Origin: Eremococcus coleocola DSM 15696
Lineage (GTDB): Bacteria; Bacillota; Bacilli; Lactobacillales; Aerococcaceae
Assembly (NCBI RefSeq): GCF_000428865.1
Contig: NZ_AUAT01000006.1
Coordinates: forward strand, 1-64,000
DNA length: 64,000 nt
Direction of reading: 5' to 3'
Part shown: positions 18,083 to 27,661 of the stretch, piece by piece
Position numbering within the stretch: position 1 is the first letter of the stretch
Layout: each line of letters opens with the position of its first letter
Notes under the pieces: generated by a model
The model's database searches: none
Seen by the model: the letters and a program-made list of their open reading frames with translations, nothing else
Told to the model about the DNA's origin: nothing
Position numbers and translations under genes: made by a program

Positions 18083-18979
18083 CTACTTCATTTCATTTTC
18101 TTCTAAGTCTTTTAAACTTATACCGTTTTCAGTTTTCCAATGTGTTTTCCCATTTGCGTTTGTCCCTAAAACAAAAGCGGCTGCATAGGATGGACTATTA
18201 AATAAATAGTTTTTATTCAACTTTCCATCTACAATTTCATTTTTATCTATACATTGCTCCCTCAATTCTTTTATCGATTTTGGGATGGCAAGAGAATCTA
18301 TAGTTTCTATCATGCTATCTTTTAATACAACAAAACCCTCATCTGTTCTCTTACATTTTGCTTCTATCTGTCTATTTGACTTACCACTTTTTCTTGAAAG
18401 ATAGAGGATTGACTCTTTGTCATTATTATTTTCATATCTTTCTTTTGTATCTTTATCAACTATAGGAACGAATATTTTATATCCCAAGACACCAAGAACC
18501 ATTTTTGAATACTCTATAAAATCCTCTAATTCTGATTCTTTTTCTTCGGTTACATTTCCAGGGTTTGGATCATTTCCATTTCTTACTTTATACCTATCTA
18601 CATCGATAGCCATGTTAGTGAATTTATTCTCTAGATATGAGATTTCTGTAGGTCCAAATGAGTTATTTTGTGTGGTTAACATAACTGCATCAGAAAAAAA
18701 ATTTTTATCTTTTAAGTGTTCTGCTACTCTAAATAAAACACCTTCACCATTTTTCCTTATACCAGCTTGACCTATATATACTTCATCATCACCGTCATCG
18801 TTCTTGCCAAATAAAAAATATACTCCACTGCGCTTTAAATCTAGTCTATCCTTACATTTATCAAGATACGTCCTTGGAATTTTATATGCAATGCCTGTCC
18901 AATTTGATAAAGTACACTTTATTCTTCCAGTAACTTCTCCATCCATTAAAAAAAGATTGAAATTTTTGCTATTTTTCAT
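18083..18979 (-). CDS. GIY-YIG nuclease family protein with DUF4357
   Basis: 298 residues. GVYFLF (52-57) and VYIGQAG (67-73) form the GIY-YIG core, followed by R84 and H88 in the first helix; E116 in the YLENKF segment is the likely metal ligand. The C-terminal part (EGFVVLKDS, SPSYAAAFVLGTNANGKTHW) is the DUF4357 domain seen in mobile-element and R-M-associated proteins. It lies 145 nt upstream of the Mod relic on the same strand. Its codon and base composition is AT-rich like the surrounding island. Nuclease activity is inferred from the fold; a biological target is unknown. Confidence 0.85.
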   Translation of the reverse strand: MKNSKNFNLFLMDGEVTGRIKCTLSNWTGIAYKIPRTYLDKCKDRLDLKRSGVYFLFGKNDDGDDEVYIGQAGIRKNGEGVLFRVAEHLKDKNFFSDAVMLTTQNNSFGPTEISYLENKFTNMAIDVDRYKVRNGNDPNPGNVTEEKESELEDFIEYSKMVLGVLGYKIFVPIVDKDTKERYENNNDKESILYLSRKSGKSNRQIEAKCKRTDEGFVVLKDSMIETIDSLAIPKSIKELREQCIDKNEIVDGKLNKNYLFNSPSYAAAFVLGTNANGKTHWKTENGISLKDLEENEMK

Positions 18980-19061
18980 CTTCGCACTCCAAACATTAAC
19001 TAGTTAAATATATTATACCATTTTGAAATGTTTTTTATTTGTATATTTCTAAAAATTAAAA

Positions 19062-19101
19062 AAGCCTGATAAACTTCTAAATTAGAAATCTATCAGGCCT
19101 T
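19062..19101. terminator. Terminator downstream of the lysis genes
   Basis: AAGCCTGATA pairs with TATCAGGC-TT, with inner TTCTAA/TTAGAA. It lies just past the amidase stop on the minus strand. Confidence 0.8.
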
Positions 19102-19111
19102 ATTATTCCTA

Positions 19112-19921
19112 TTAAATTAATTCATTTACTCTTTTCTGAACTTCTTTATAATCATATCCAGCTTGAGTTAATCTTCTTTTTCTCTCTTCTCCATTACCCC
19201 ATTTTCCACTTATAACTTCTCTTGCTAATTGGTCGCTTGTCTTTCCAACTGGATATACTATCTTGCCATTAGCATCGAATACTTTTAATCTAAATCTATC
19301 GGCACATCTTTTGGCATTTTCTAAATTCTTAAATGCACCTTTCTGACTTTTGACATCTGACCAAGATTTTCTAACTCTATAAATCCCACCTACTGGTTTA
19401 CTGACAGTATTATTCCCTCTAAGTCTTTTGTTTACTTCGTTCGCTATATATGGAAACTTGCTGCCAAGATATGGGCCAGGACAGTTAGTGTTTTTATACC
19501 ACTCATCTTTTTGAAGTACACCATCCTTACCTGCAGTAAATGTGCAGGGATAGATTCCATTTCTCCTACAGATATCTGTAACTAAATCAATTAGTCTATT
19601 TAAAACGTAATCAAAAACTAACCACTGAGGTCCTCTTGTAGAGTTCCCTACTTCAATTGTTACTGCTCGATTGTCACACCAGGAGAACGAAGTTGTCCAC
19701 GCTCTGTTAGATTCATCAACACCTAAAACAATTACTCCATCGGATCCTAAGTTGTAGTTAGCTGATGCTTGTCTTGTCCTTTGCACAAATATTCCAGCAA
19801 GATTTCTACCGTTTATAACTCCAGCTGCGTGGTGGATTGCTATTTTAGTAATCTTTTGATTCCTTCTTCCACTATGGTTAGGTGAGAGAATTGTTGCTTG
19901 TACTAATGGACTATTACTCAT
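19112..19921 (-). CDS. Phage endolysin: N-acetylmuramoyl-L-alanine amidase
   Basis: 269 residues. Residues 1-165 form an Amidase_2 (T7 lysozyme-like) zinc amidase: KIAIHHAAG supplies the first histidine ligand and NTNCPGPYL the cysteine ligand. A middle segment (YRVRKSWSDVKSQKGAFKN) resembles SPOR-like wall-binding modules. The last 45 residues (QLAREVISGKWGNGEERKRR) form a CW_7/Cpl-7 cell-wall-binding repeat. There is no signal peptide, as expected for a holin-dependent lysin. The start overlaps the original end of the holin gene, whose last codons contain the AAGGAGGAG RBS. Confidence 0.92.
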   Translation of the reverse strand: MSNSPLVQATILSPNHSGRRNQKITKIAIHHAAGVINGRNLAGIFVQRTRQASANYNLGSDGVIVLGVDESNRAWTTSFSWCDNRAVTIEVGNSTRGPQWLVFDYVLNRLIDLVTDICRRNGIYPCTFTAGKDGVLQKDEWYKNTNCPGPYLGSKFPYIANEVNKRLRGNNTVSKPVGGIYRVRKSWSDVKSQKGAFKNLENAKRCADRFRLKVFDANGKIVYPVGKTSDQLAREVISGKWGNGEERKRRLTQAGYDYKEVQKRVNELI

Positions 19922-20322
19922 TTATTTCTCCTCCTTGAATTGTTTTAAAATCGCCTTTAGTTTTTCTGGTACTGGTAAGCCCAGTGCTACAAAGTTTTCC
20001 AAAATAAAGAGCCCTTCATTTGCTATAAAAAAAAGATGATGGCTGTTCTTATCATTGTTCCATCACCTTTAATTAAATTTACATCACATAGGTTTGCTAT
20101 ACCTACAACTATAAAAATCATAATCTTTTTAGCTATCCCTTTAAAACCTATGGATGAAGACAGCTTTCTTTCGACCCCTGCTCTTAAAACCCCTGTTAAA
20201 TAGTCAGCTATTACAAAAGCAAGTAGTGTGTATATAAAAGCATCTACACTTCCAAGATAAAATCCCAACCATCCTCCAATGGCTGTAAAGCACACTTTTA
20301 ATATTTCTAAAAACTTATTCAT
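19922..20322 (-). pseudogene. Phage holin (Cp-1/phi29 type), frameshifted
   Basis: The N-terminal 99 residues (GGWLGFYLGSVDAFIY, DYLTGVLRAGVERKLSS, GFKGIAKKIMIFIVVGIANL) fit the holin family PF05105 and stop at 20023. One frame over, the expected holin C-terminus is intact (IANEGLFILENFVALGLPV, KLKAILKQFKEEK) and ends at 19922, adjoining the amidase start. The frame changes inside an eight-base A/T run at 20027-20034; nine bases would restore a 133-residue protein. This could be a real inactivating deletion, transcriptional slippage or a sequencing error. Confidence 0.85.
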
Positions 20323-20323
20323 T

Positions 20324-20845
20324 TTATTCCTTCTCTGTTAAAGTATAAGTTATTTTCATTGTCTTATCTGCCGTTTTTAATATTGGGCTTGATAGGTTAT
20401 TAATTGTTTCTAGATATGGGGTATGAAGAAATAATAGTTTATAAAAAGTATCTTCACATCCCCCATATCCTAAAATTAATAGGCCTAGATTTACTGTTGC
20501 AGACATTAAATTTTGTAGGCCTCTTCCTTGATAATTAGAATTATCTTTGTTCGAGAAAATTTGGTCATTTTTACTAATCGCAAATTTATAACCTAATACA
20601 AAATCCCCCCAATTAGTTAAATATGAGTATTCCCCTGAATAGAAGACTCTAATAATATCATAGCCAAGGTCAAACTTATTGATATCTATAGGATTTTCAA
20701 TATTAATTTTATATAAAAAATTGCTATTGTTATAATTTAGTGCATATAAATAACCATCTTTTATACAGCTAAATATCTTTCTTTCACAATAACTTCTTGA
20801 TTGTGTTTTATACTCCCCAGTTTTATAAAGCCTAACACTGTTCAA
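20324..20845 (-). CDS. Phage tail/minor structural-like protein, probably N-terminally truncated
   Basis: 173 residues, no signal peptide or membrane segment. The C-terminal part (YLETINNLSSPILKTADKTM, ITYTLTEK) resembles the end of phage baseplate or tail-fibre-associated proteins of Firmicutes phages. The position immediately before the holin fits the usual tail-holin-lysin order. The N-terminus begins without a clear domain, and upstream sequence to 21100 has no phage gene, so it is probably the stub of a longer protein. The assignment rests mostly on context. Confidence 0.5.
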   Translation of the reverse strand: MNSVRLYKTGEYKTQSRSYCERKIFSCIKDGYLYALNYNNSNFLYKINIENPIDINKFDLGYDIIRVFYSGEYSYLTNWGDFVLGYKFAISKNDQIFSNKDNSNYQGRGLQNLMSATVNLGLLILGYGGCEDTFYKLLFLHTPYLETINNLSSPILKTADKTMKITYTLTEKE

Positions 20846-21109
20846 TGACCAATTATCAACAATTGAAAAAAATTAGTCTTTATTTACTAATTTTTATTCT
20901 TTTTGCATCTCCGTATTTGTGCGCACTAATACTTTTGAAAATTATATTTTCCCTACCGTTGAGTACACTTATAGTATGAGCTAAATCAAAATTTCATGAT
21001 TAACTCGCTGAGTTGATTATGAAATGCTTAATTTTCAATCATTAATTAATTTTGGACATAAAAAAAGAGCCCTTTACAGGCTCAAAACCAACTCAGTGAA
21101 TTACAGGTT

Positions 21110-21282
21110 TATTTAATTTTTATATCTTATACAACTTCCAAGCACCTTCATATGACGCTTTTCCAATATGCTATTAAAATCTCTTAAATTGATACCTGGC
21201 ATTTTTTCAAAAATCAGGATATACAATCTATCAGGGTCCTCGAATTCTTTCAATTTATTATCAGATTTTTTGAATTGTTCTT
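21110..21282 (-). pseudogene. Unrecognised coding relic
   Basis: A minus-strand frame reads KLKEFEDPDRLYILIFEKM then PGINLRDFNSILEKRHMKVL and ends at 21110, with no start codon at its head. It has the look of a protein end but I do not recognise the family. The rest of 20846-21491 holds no gene I can support. Confidence 0.3.
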
Positions 21283-21491
21283 ACTGAATATTTCAATCCA
21301 ATACATAAGTTTATAATATATTTTCCTATATTGTTATATTTGTTATTTATTATTTTACATAATAATTTTTATGAAGTTCAGTTTCTTCATTAAATTTTTC
21401 AGGTAGCATCCAGTCATTTTTTCTAAATGAGTATCATAGTCATTCGCATAGCGTCGTCTGTGGATCTGTAAGCAATTTTTCAAATTTTATC

Positions 21492-22664
21492 TCATCTTCT
21501 ATATTTTCTTTTGTCTAAAGTATCACTAAAATATCCATATAATTCATCTGCTGTAATTTCTCTATTTAAATGTGTCTGGTCTTCAGGTTTAAAAAGATAG
21601 AACCTTTTATCAATCCCATCATCCTTTAATAAGAAAGCTACCTTTTTTCTGCTAATCCCATGCTCAATATACCTTTTAACACGTATATTTATTACACATC
21701 TTTTTAAATTTCTTTTTGCCTTTGCACTTAATGATAATTTGCCATCTTTGAATTCGATATATTCTTGATTTGCTATTACAAAATAACCATCAACAAATAC
21801 AAATTTCCCTTCATCTATCCAATTACTTAAAACTTCATTTTTCTCAATCATTTGGAAAGCATCTATATATGAGATTTTAACAAACTCATTTTTAGATAGC
21901 TGATCTTCAAATATGCGGTCAAAATCAGAAATTTTAGATAATTCTTTTTCAAGACCTACTTCAAATAAACGATATTTTGTAGATTCTTTAGATACTTTAA
22001 AAAAATCACTTAGCTCCTGAATTATTTCATCACATGTGATGTCTTCTCTATTTATTAGTTCTTGAGCTTTTTCTTTAAAAGTTGAATACGGCATTAAAAT
22101 CCTAGGAGCCAATTTATGAGCTTGCCATTCTAACCACATAACTTCATTTTCTTTGGTCTGGTTACCTTTCGGCGGCTCATAAAATCTCTCTGACTGTCTG
22201 AGCATTATCGGATATACTTTTTCTGTGAGTTTTTTGTTTTTAATTCTAAGTATTTCAAAAAATGTCTTATCTTTTTCCCAATGGAGTGATTCATGTATTA
22301 GCGTATTTCTTTTAGAACCTTCCCCATATACCTCTGCAGCTAATGAATCTAAAACAATTGTTCCTTGTTCAAAAAATTTTTCCATGTACTCATTTGTTTC
22401 AGGATTATATACTTTTATTTCTCCATCAACTAATAGGCAGCAACCAAAAATATCTAAATTTGAAGATAGTCTTTCTTCCTTAATAACTAAACTCATTTTA
22501 TTTAATATATCTTCTACTGGTATAGGCATAGGTTTAATAAGAGCTTCTTTGCAATATTTATTCAAAAATTTTGTAGCATAGTCATCAAGTCTATTTTTAC
22601 CAATGACTAATGCCCCTGTTTTGTGATTTATATCATATACATCACTCGGCGTCTTTCTCTTCAT
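21492..22664 (-). CDS. ImmA/IrrE family metallo-endopeptidase
   Basis: 390 residues. The zinc motif is H124-E-S-L-H128, preceded by an ImmA-like N-terminal segment (IPVEDILNKMSLVIKE) and followed by EVMWLEWQAHKLAPRILMP, the helix that usually carries the third ligand region. The C-terminal 170 residues are not recognised. ImmA/IrrE peptidases cleave XRE-type repressors (ImmR, DdrO) to switch on mobile-element or stress genes. It is the last gene of the type I R-M operon and its start overlaps the preceding gene by 23 nt, which suggests translational coupling. Whether it targets the XRE regulator at the operon head is a hypothesis. Confidence 0.85.
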   Translation of the reverse strand: MKRKTPSDVYDINHKTGALVIGKNRLDDYATKFLNKYCKEALIKPMPIPVEDILNKMSLVIKEERLSSNLDIFGCCLLVDGEIKVYNPETNEYMEKFFEQGTIVLDSLAAEVYGEGSKRNTLIHESLHWEKDKTFFEILRIKNKKLTEKVYPIMLRQSERFYEPPKGNQTKENEVMWLEWQAHKLAPRILMPYSTFKEKAQELINREDITCDEIIQELSDFFKVSKESTKYRLFEVGLEKELSKISDFDRIFEDQLSKNEFVKISYIDAFQMIEKNEVLSNWIDEGKFVFVDGYFVIANQEYIEFKDGKLSLSAKAKRNLKRCVINIRVKRYIEHGISRKKVAFLLKDDGIDKRFYLFKPEDQTHLNREITADELYGYFSDTLDKRKYRR

Positions 22665-23385
22665 AGAAGTCGTCCTTTTCTATATGATCTAACGGCATTT
22701 CTGATAACAATTTTCTTGCTTCTCTCCATGTTGGATAAAATTCTTCCACCAGAGCATGAAATCTATTAGTGTGATTCTTTTCTATAAAATGAACTAACTC
22801 ATGAGTAAGCACATATTCTAAGCATTCCATAGGTTTCTTTACTAATTGAAGATTTATCCATATCCTTTTTTTATCAATATTGCAAGTGCCCCATTTTGTT
22901 TTCATATTCTTTACCCTATACTCATTTGCCTTTAGTCCAGTATTTCTTTCACATTTCTTTGAAGTAATCTCTAAAGCTCGCTTGAGTTCTTTTCTGTACC
23001 ACTCTATAATAGTTGATTCTCTTTTAAGGGTATCTGTTCCTTCTGGAATTTTTAAAATAATTTTATTAGGAGTTTTTTCTACTTCATACTTATTATTTCC
23101 ATAGATAACTTCTAGTCTGTATGGCTTTCCCCATAAATAGTGGGATTCTCCAGAAACATATTCTCTTTTACTCTGTCTAGGCTGTTTTTTAAATTTATCT
23201 CTAACTTTGCATATTTCTGGTATTTTCTTTAAAACGAAATTCCTTATTTCTTCATCTGAGCAAATAGCTGGAGCACTTACTTTTACATCCCCTTCTGGTG
23301 GCATTATTCTTATATATAAATTTTTTAAATTATTTTTTTTAAATACATCTGCCTCTATACCACCAATATTCTCCTTATATTTCAC
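22642..23385 (-). CDS. YgjP-like (M48/SprT-type) zinc metallopeptidase
   Basis: 247 residues. YVLTHELVHF gives the zinc-binding H195-E-L-V-H199, with NHTNRFHALVEEFYP supplying H205 as third ligand. RIMPPEGDVKVSAP and KTKWGTCN are hallmarks of the YgjP/DUF45 family. Members are often found beside hsdR in type I R-M loci. A GTG start at 23385 overlaps the hsdR end by 11 nt. The substrate is unknown; DNA-protein crosslink removal is known for SprT relatives but not shown for this group. Confidence 0.88.
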   Translation of the reverse strand: MKYKENIGGIEADVFKKNNLKNLYIRIMPPEGDVKVSAPAICSDEEIRNFVLKKIPEICKVRDKFKKQPRQSKREYVSGESHYLWGKPYRLEVIYGNNKYEVEKTPNKIILKIPEGTDTLKRESTIIEWYRKELKRALEITSKKCERNTGLKANEYRVKNMKTKWGTCNIDKKRIWINLQLVKKPMECLEYVLTHELVHFIEKNHTNRFHALVEEFYPTWREARKLLSEMPLDHIEKDDFYEEKDAE

Positions 23386-26300
23386 GATATTCTACCTGCC
23401 TCTTTGCAAGATCAAAGATTTCTTCTGTTAGGTTACCAGCTTTATCTTCCTCGTATCCACATGAACATAAAGTATCATAAATTGCACCTTTTATTCTATT
23501 TTGTTTTTGTTTGTTACCCGACCAATCAGGTTGCATGGATAATCTAACTGCAGCATCTACCTCATAAGCAACCGAAGATTCCTTTACTCCCAAATAATCA
23601 TAAATTGCCCTTTTTGCTTCACTATCTTTAATATCGTCAGGATAAAATCCACTGTTTTCAGGATGTATTACAGATTTTGCAAGCTCTACAACTTCCTTAA
23701 GATATTCTCCATAACTCATAGCACCTATTTTTCTTTGCGTGATTACTTCTTCGAGCATTTCAGATAACTTTCCATAATAGACTTCATTTGATGATTTCTT
23801 CTTAACTATTTCGTAAGTTAAATTATTATCTATAATTTCAGCTTTTGCTTCATCATCTCCAGGAAGTGCATCTACAATTTGATTAATTGGCGTTGTTGTT
23901 TCACTATTTAATAAAAGCTCTACTAAAGACATATTTTCTAGTTCACTTATAACATTTGTATCTTCTGCTTTAACATAAGTATCTAAAATATACCTCATAT
24001 CAGATTCATAAGGTTTCAAGTCTATATAATCATAACTTGCAAGTTTAACCATTTCCTTAATCTTATTATAGTTGGTGATCTCTCTTCTTAATTTATTTAC
24101 ATCTTTATCGCTATAACCATAATCTGAGACTAACTTGTCACAACAATTAGCAAACGAACGAGTATAAGATGCAGCTAACGAGTAGAATATTTCTCTTCGT
24201 CCAGTATAGGTTTCATCATCTTCTTTATCTCCACAGAAATATTCAATAACCTTGGTGTCAATAGATTTATCTTCGATATTTGAAAATAAATCATTAAGTG
24301 ATGCCCTAGCTCCAACCATTTCTGCCTTTGCTTCTTCATAACGTCCTTTAATAAGTCCAGCAACGTCCTCATCTTCATATCCATCAAAAGCACCACTAGT
24401 ATAATCAGTTATTGCTAATTGAACATTTTTAAATAAATCTTTATAGTCAACTATATATCCATAATCTTTATCTTCACCATCTGGTCTATTCACTCTGCAT
24501 ATAGCTTGAAATAGATCGTGATCTCTCATGGACTTATCTATATAAAGATAAGTTGCGCTTGGAGCATCAAAGCCTGTCAGAAGCTTATCTACGACTATAA
24601 GAAGCTTCATGTTAGCTGGCTCTTCTTTGAATTTCTTCTTGACTTCACTTTCATAATCTTGAGTTGTTCTTCCATTTAGCATTCTTTCATATATGGATTT
24701 TTTGTATTCACTTTCACTTTCTTCATTTAAATCTGATGTAGCTGTTCTTACACTTGCAGCATTCGGTTCGTAGGAAGTAACAACCGCACATTTCTTAAAT
24801 CCAGAGCTTTGGAAAATCTCCCAATACTTACAAGCTTGGAGTATATCACCAGCAACAAGCATAGCTGTTCCACGATCACAAGATAATCTTGGTTTTGTTT
24901 CCATATCAAAAATAATATCACAGGCTATTTTTTCTAGTCTTTGTCTTGATGAATAAAGCTTATTTAATGATGCCCATGATGATTTAAGTTTATTCTTTGC
25001 ATAATCTGTCAAGCCTTTTGTTTTAGTTTCAAACCACAGATCGACCTTATCTTGATTCGTTAAGTTTTGATCAACATCACGAGCTTCATATCTTAAGTCA
25101 AGAATAACACCATCCTCTACACCTTCATCAAATTTATAGGTGTGAATGTATTCTCCAAACACTTCTCTACTAGTTTGCTTATCTTTTTTTAGAAGTGGTG
25201 TGCCTGTAAAACCAATAATTGTTGCATTAGGCATTATAGTCCTAACTGCCTTATGTAGCTTGCCTGAATTTGTCCTGTGACATTCATCGATAAAAGCTAC
25301 AATTTCTCCTTTAGCTTCAAAGTCACTACCTAAGCTTTTTTCCAATTCTTTTACATACAAATCAACATCTGCTTGTTTTCCTGCATTATGACCATATTTA
25401 TGAATAAGGGAGCAAATAATGGATTCGTCATATGTGTTTAATAAATCTCTAAGATTTTGACCAGAACTTGCCCTTGCTATTTTAATATCTACATCAGAAA
25501 ATAATCCTTCAATCTGATCGTCTAATTCATCTCTATCGGTAATAATTACAATGCGACTATTTTTTATATTTTCTATAATCCACTTTGTAAGCCATACCAT
25601 TATAAGAGATTTCCCAGAACCTTGAGTATTCCAGATTATGCCGCCCTCTCGTCTATCAATAAAAGCTCTAGCAGCTATGTCTGCAAAATATTGATTATGG
25701 CGAGCCAGCTTCTTTATACCTGCATCGAAGATAACAAAATCATAAATTAAAGACAAAAATCTTTCTTTTTGACAAATAGATATTATTCCATCTCTTAATC
25801 TATTAGAGTCTTCACCTTGTAGTTCTTTTATTTTAATGTTCAACGCGTCCTTTGCATTACAATCTTCTTTCCATCGTAGGTAATATTTTTCAGATGTACA
25901 TATAGTTCCGTATTTCAAACCTTCTGCTTCATTCCCTGCAAAAGTAAATTGGACAGTATTAAAAAACCTTGCGATGTTTTCATCTTTTTGATTAGTAAGA
26001 TTTTGTCTTATACCTTCCCCTATACTAACCGATGACCTTTTAAGTTCAAAAACTCCTAAAGCGATTCCGTTGACATAAATAACGACATCAGGACGTTTAT
26101 GCCTTTTATTATCAAAACATAAAACACTCACCTCTTGAGCAACTGCAAAATCATTGTTATCAATATTTTCCCAATCAATTAAATGAACAGTTACCCTATC
26201 TTTATTCTCATCTTTCAATCCTTGAGCACCATATCTAAGAAGTGAATAAAAAGCTTTATTATTTTGATAAAGACCTGACGTTTGATTATAAGCTACATTT

Positions 26301-26491
26301 CTTACTTCATTTAATGCGAGTTTTATTAAGTGAGATGAATATCCTCTTCTTTCAAGGTTTTTAATAAGGTCATCTTCTCTTATAGACTTATTGTCTACAT
26401 CATCAAGATTGCCAATATATCTATATCCTAGTTCATCTTTTAGGATTTTAAGAACTCTTTTTTGTAATTTTTTCTCCTTATCTACGCTCAT
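23375..26491 (-). CDS. hsdR: Type I restriction enzyme, R subunit
   Basis: 1038 residues, the size of HsdR. The N-terminal nuclease has D135 (KRPDVVIYV) and the E-x-K pair (FELK, 148-151). The SF2 translocase follows: Walker A TQGSGKS (289-295), DECH box (402-405), GFTGTP, and the C-terminal helicase lobe with LTGFDAPS and AICRVNR. HsdR translocates DNA and cuts at a distance when bound to the M2S complex on unmethylated sites. It is 9 nt downstream of hsdS. All catalytic motifs look intact. Confidence 0.96.
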   Translation of the reverse strand: MSVDKEKKLQKRVLKILKDELGYRYIGNLDDVDNKSIREDDLIKNLERRGYSSHLIKLALNEVRNVAYNQTSGLYQNNKAFYSLLRYGAQGLKDENKDRVTVHLIDWENIDNNDFAVAQEVSVLCFDNKRHKRPDVVIYVNGIALGVFELKRSSVSIGEGIRQNLTNQKDENIARFFNTVQFTFAGNEAEGLKYGTICTSEKYYLRWKEDCNAKDALNIKIKELQGEDSNRLRDGIISICQKERFLSLIYDFVIFDAGIKKLARHNQYFADIAARAFIDRREGGIIWNTQGSGKSLIMVWLTKWIIENIKNSRIVIITDRDELDDQIEGLFSDVDIKIARASSGQNLRDLLNTYDESIICSLIHKYGHNAGKQADVDLYVKELEKSLGSDFEAKGEIVAFIDECHRTNSGKLHKAVRTIMPNATIIGFTGTPLLKKDKQTSREVFGEYIHTYKFDEGVEDGVILDLRYEARDVDQNLTNQDKVDLWFETKTKGLTDYAKNKLKSSWASLNKLYSSRQRLEKIACDIIFDMETKPRLSCDRGTAMLVAGDILQACKYWEIFQSSGFKKCAVVTSYEPNAASVRTATSDLNEESESEYKKSIYERMLNGRTTQDYESEVKKKFKEEPANMKLLIVVDKLLTGFDAPSATYLYIDKSMRDHDLFQAICRVNRPDGEDKDYGYIVDYKDLFKNVQLAITDYTSGAFDGYEDEDVAGLIKGRYEEAKAEMVGARASLNDLFSNIEDKSIDTKVIEYFCGDKEDDETYTGRREIFYSLAASYTRSFANCCDKLVSDYGYSDKDVNKLRREITNYNKIKEMVKLASYDYIDLKPYESDMRYILDTYVKAEDTNVISELENMSLVELLLNSETTTPINQIVDALPGDDEAKAEIIDNNLTYEIVKKKSSNEVYYGKLSEMLEEVITQRKIGAMSYGEYLKEVVELAKSVIHPENSGFYPDDIKDSEAKRAIYDYLGVKESSVAYEVDAAVRLSMQPDWSGNKQKQNRIKGAIYDTLCSCGYEEDKAGNLTEEIFDLAKRQVEYREI

Positions 26492-26500
26492 ACTTACCTC

Positions 26501-27661
26501 CTAGATAAGCCTAACTCTGCCAGTTAGTAAATCGTCCATAGCTCCAGCCTTTATTTTCTCAACCTTTGCTTTTTCTTTTTCTAAATTTTGTAAATCATCG
26601 TCTAACGACTTTAAAATAGATGATATAGCTTTTTGTTCACTCATATCTTTAGGGATATAAAAAGAAAATTTCTTCAAATCTTTCTGGTATAAGTGTTTTA
26701 TTGTCGAACCAGCTGACAAATCGTCTATAAATTTTGCAAATATTGAAGATCTTAATATCCAATATAAAAAATTTCTTGTCAGCTTTTTATTTGTTTTAAA
26801 TACGAAAACACCACTATTTAATGTCGCTTTTCTATCTATCCTTGGAACAATTGCAACCTTTCCGATGGTTCCATCTTTAGTTACTAAAACGTCTCCACTA
26901 TTTACTTGAATATTTATATCTAAGTCATATCTTTCTTTTGTTACATAGCTAATCTTACTAAAAGATATAGTCCCTTGATTGAAATCAGTACCGCTAATTA
27001 AATAAGAATATCCAGATTGTAAATATTCATCTTTTTTTAGACCTTGCCACCCTATTCTAGCTTTTGGAACAATTACATCATTGAATCCTACTTCTTCCCA
27101 CTCATCTTCAAAACCATCAAGCCTTGTCTTTCCTGTCATCAAATCTTCAACCGCACCATCACGAATCATTTTTTTCTTTTCAATAAGACTTTCAAGATTT
27201 TCAATGTGCCTATCAAAAGCCATAAGAGTTTCCGCAATGGCTTTTTGTTCTTCAATATTTCTGCTATAAATTATTTCTAATTTTTCAATATCTTTAGGAT
27301 GAACATGAGGCTGAGCTCCTCCAGTTTGTAATTTATAGATATTTTCTTGTTCTTTGGTCATTAAATAATAGATATATTCTATGCAATAACCGCGATCTTC
27401 TTCAATAGTTGAGCAATCCGACGCAAATATTTGACCATAAAATAAGTTTACATAACCAGCATTTGCTCCAGATGCACTAACTGTAATAGTAGTCCCTTCT
27501 CGATTATATCTATTGCAATAATATGCAGGTGATTTACCACCAGCAATTACAGGAATTTTTCCATTAGCTATTTCTTTTTTTGTAATTAAGTCACCCTTTT
27601 TTATTTGAATGGGTATGTCCACAAGTTTAATCTCTTCCCATTCCTTCGGATAGTCTACCAT
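26501..27661 (-). CDS. hsdS: Type I R-M specificity subunit
   Basis: 386 residues with two target-recognition domains (about 5-135 and 195-335), each followed by a helical conserved region. EQKAIAETLMAFDRHIENLE and EQKAISSILKSLDDDLQNLE are internal repeats of each other, both ending in a DLxTGxxRL motif. The two halves therefore give the usual bipartite recognition sequence; the sequence itself cannot be predicted by eye. The ATG overlaps the end of hsdM by 7 nt (TGG TAG read as ATG GTA). Confidence 0.95.
   Translation of the reverse strand: MVDYPKEWEEIKLVDIPIQIKKGDLITKKEIANGKIPVIAGGKSPAYYCNRYNREGTTITVSASGANAGYVNLFYGQIFASDCSTIEEDRGYCIEYIYYLMTKEQENIYKLQTGGAQPHVHPKDIEKLEIIYSRNIEEQKAIAETLMAFDRHIENLESLIEKKKMIRDGAVEDLMTGKTRLDGFEDEWEEVGFNDVIVPKARIGWQGLKKDEYLQSGYSYLISGTDFNQGTISFSKISYVTKERYDLDINIQVNSGDVLVTKDGTIGKVAIVPRIDRKATLNSGVFVFKTNKKLTRNFLYWILRSSIFAKFIDDLSAGSTIKHLYQKDLKKFSFYIPKDMSEQKAISSILKSLDDDLQNLEKEKAKVEKIKAGAMDDLLTGRVRLI

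Noticed and set aside
19112-20845. Complete prophage
   Set aside because: No integrase, terminase, portal or capsid genes in the window; only the lysis end remains.
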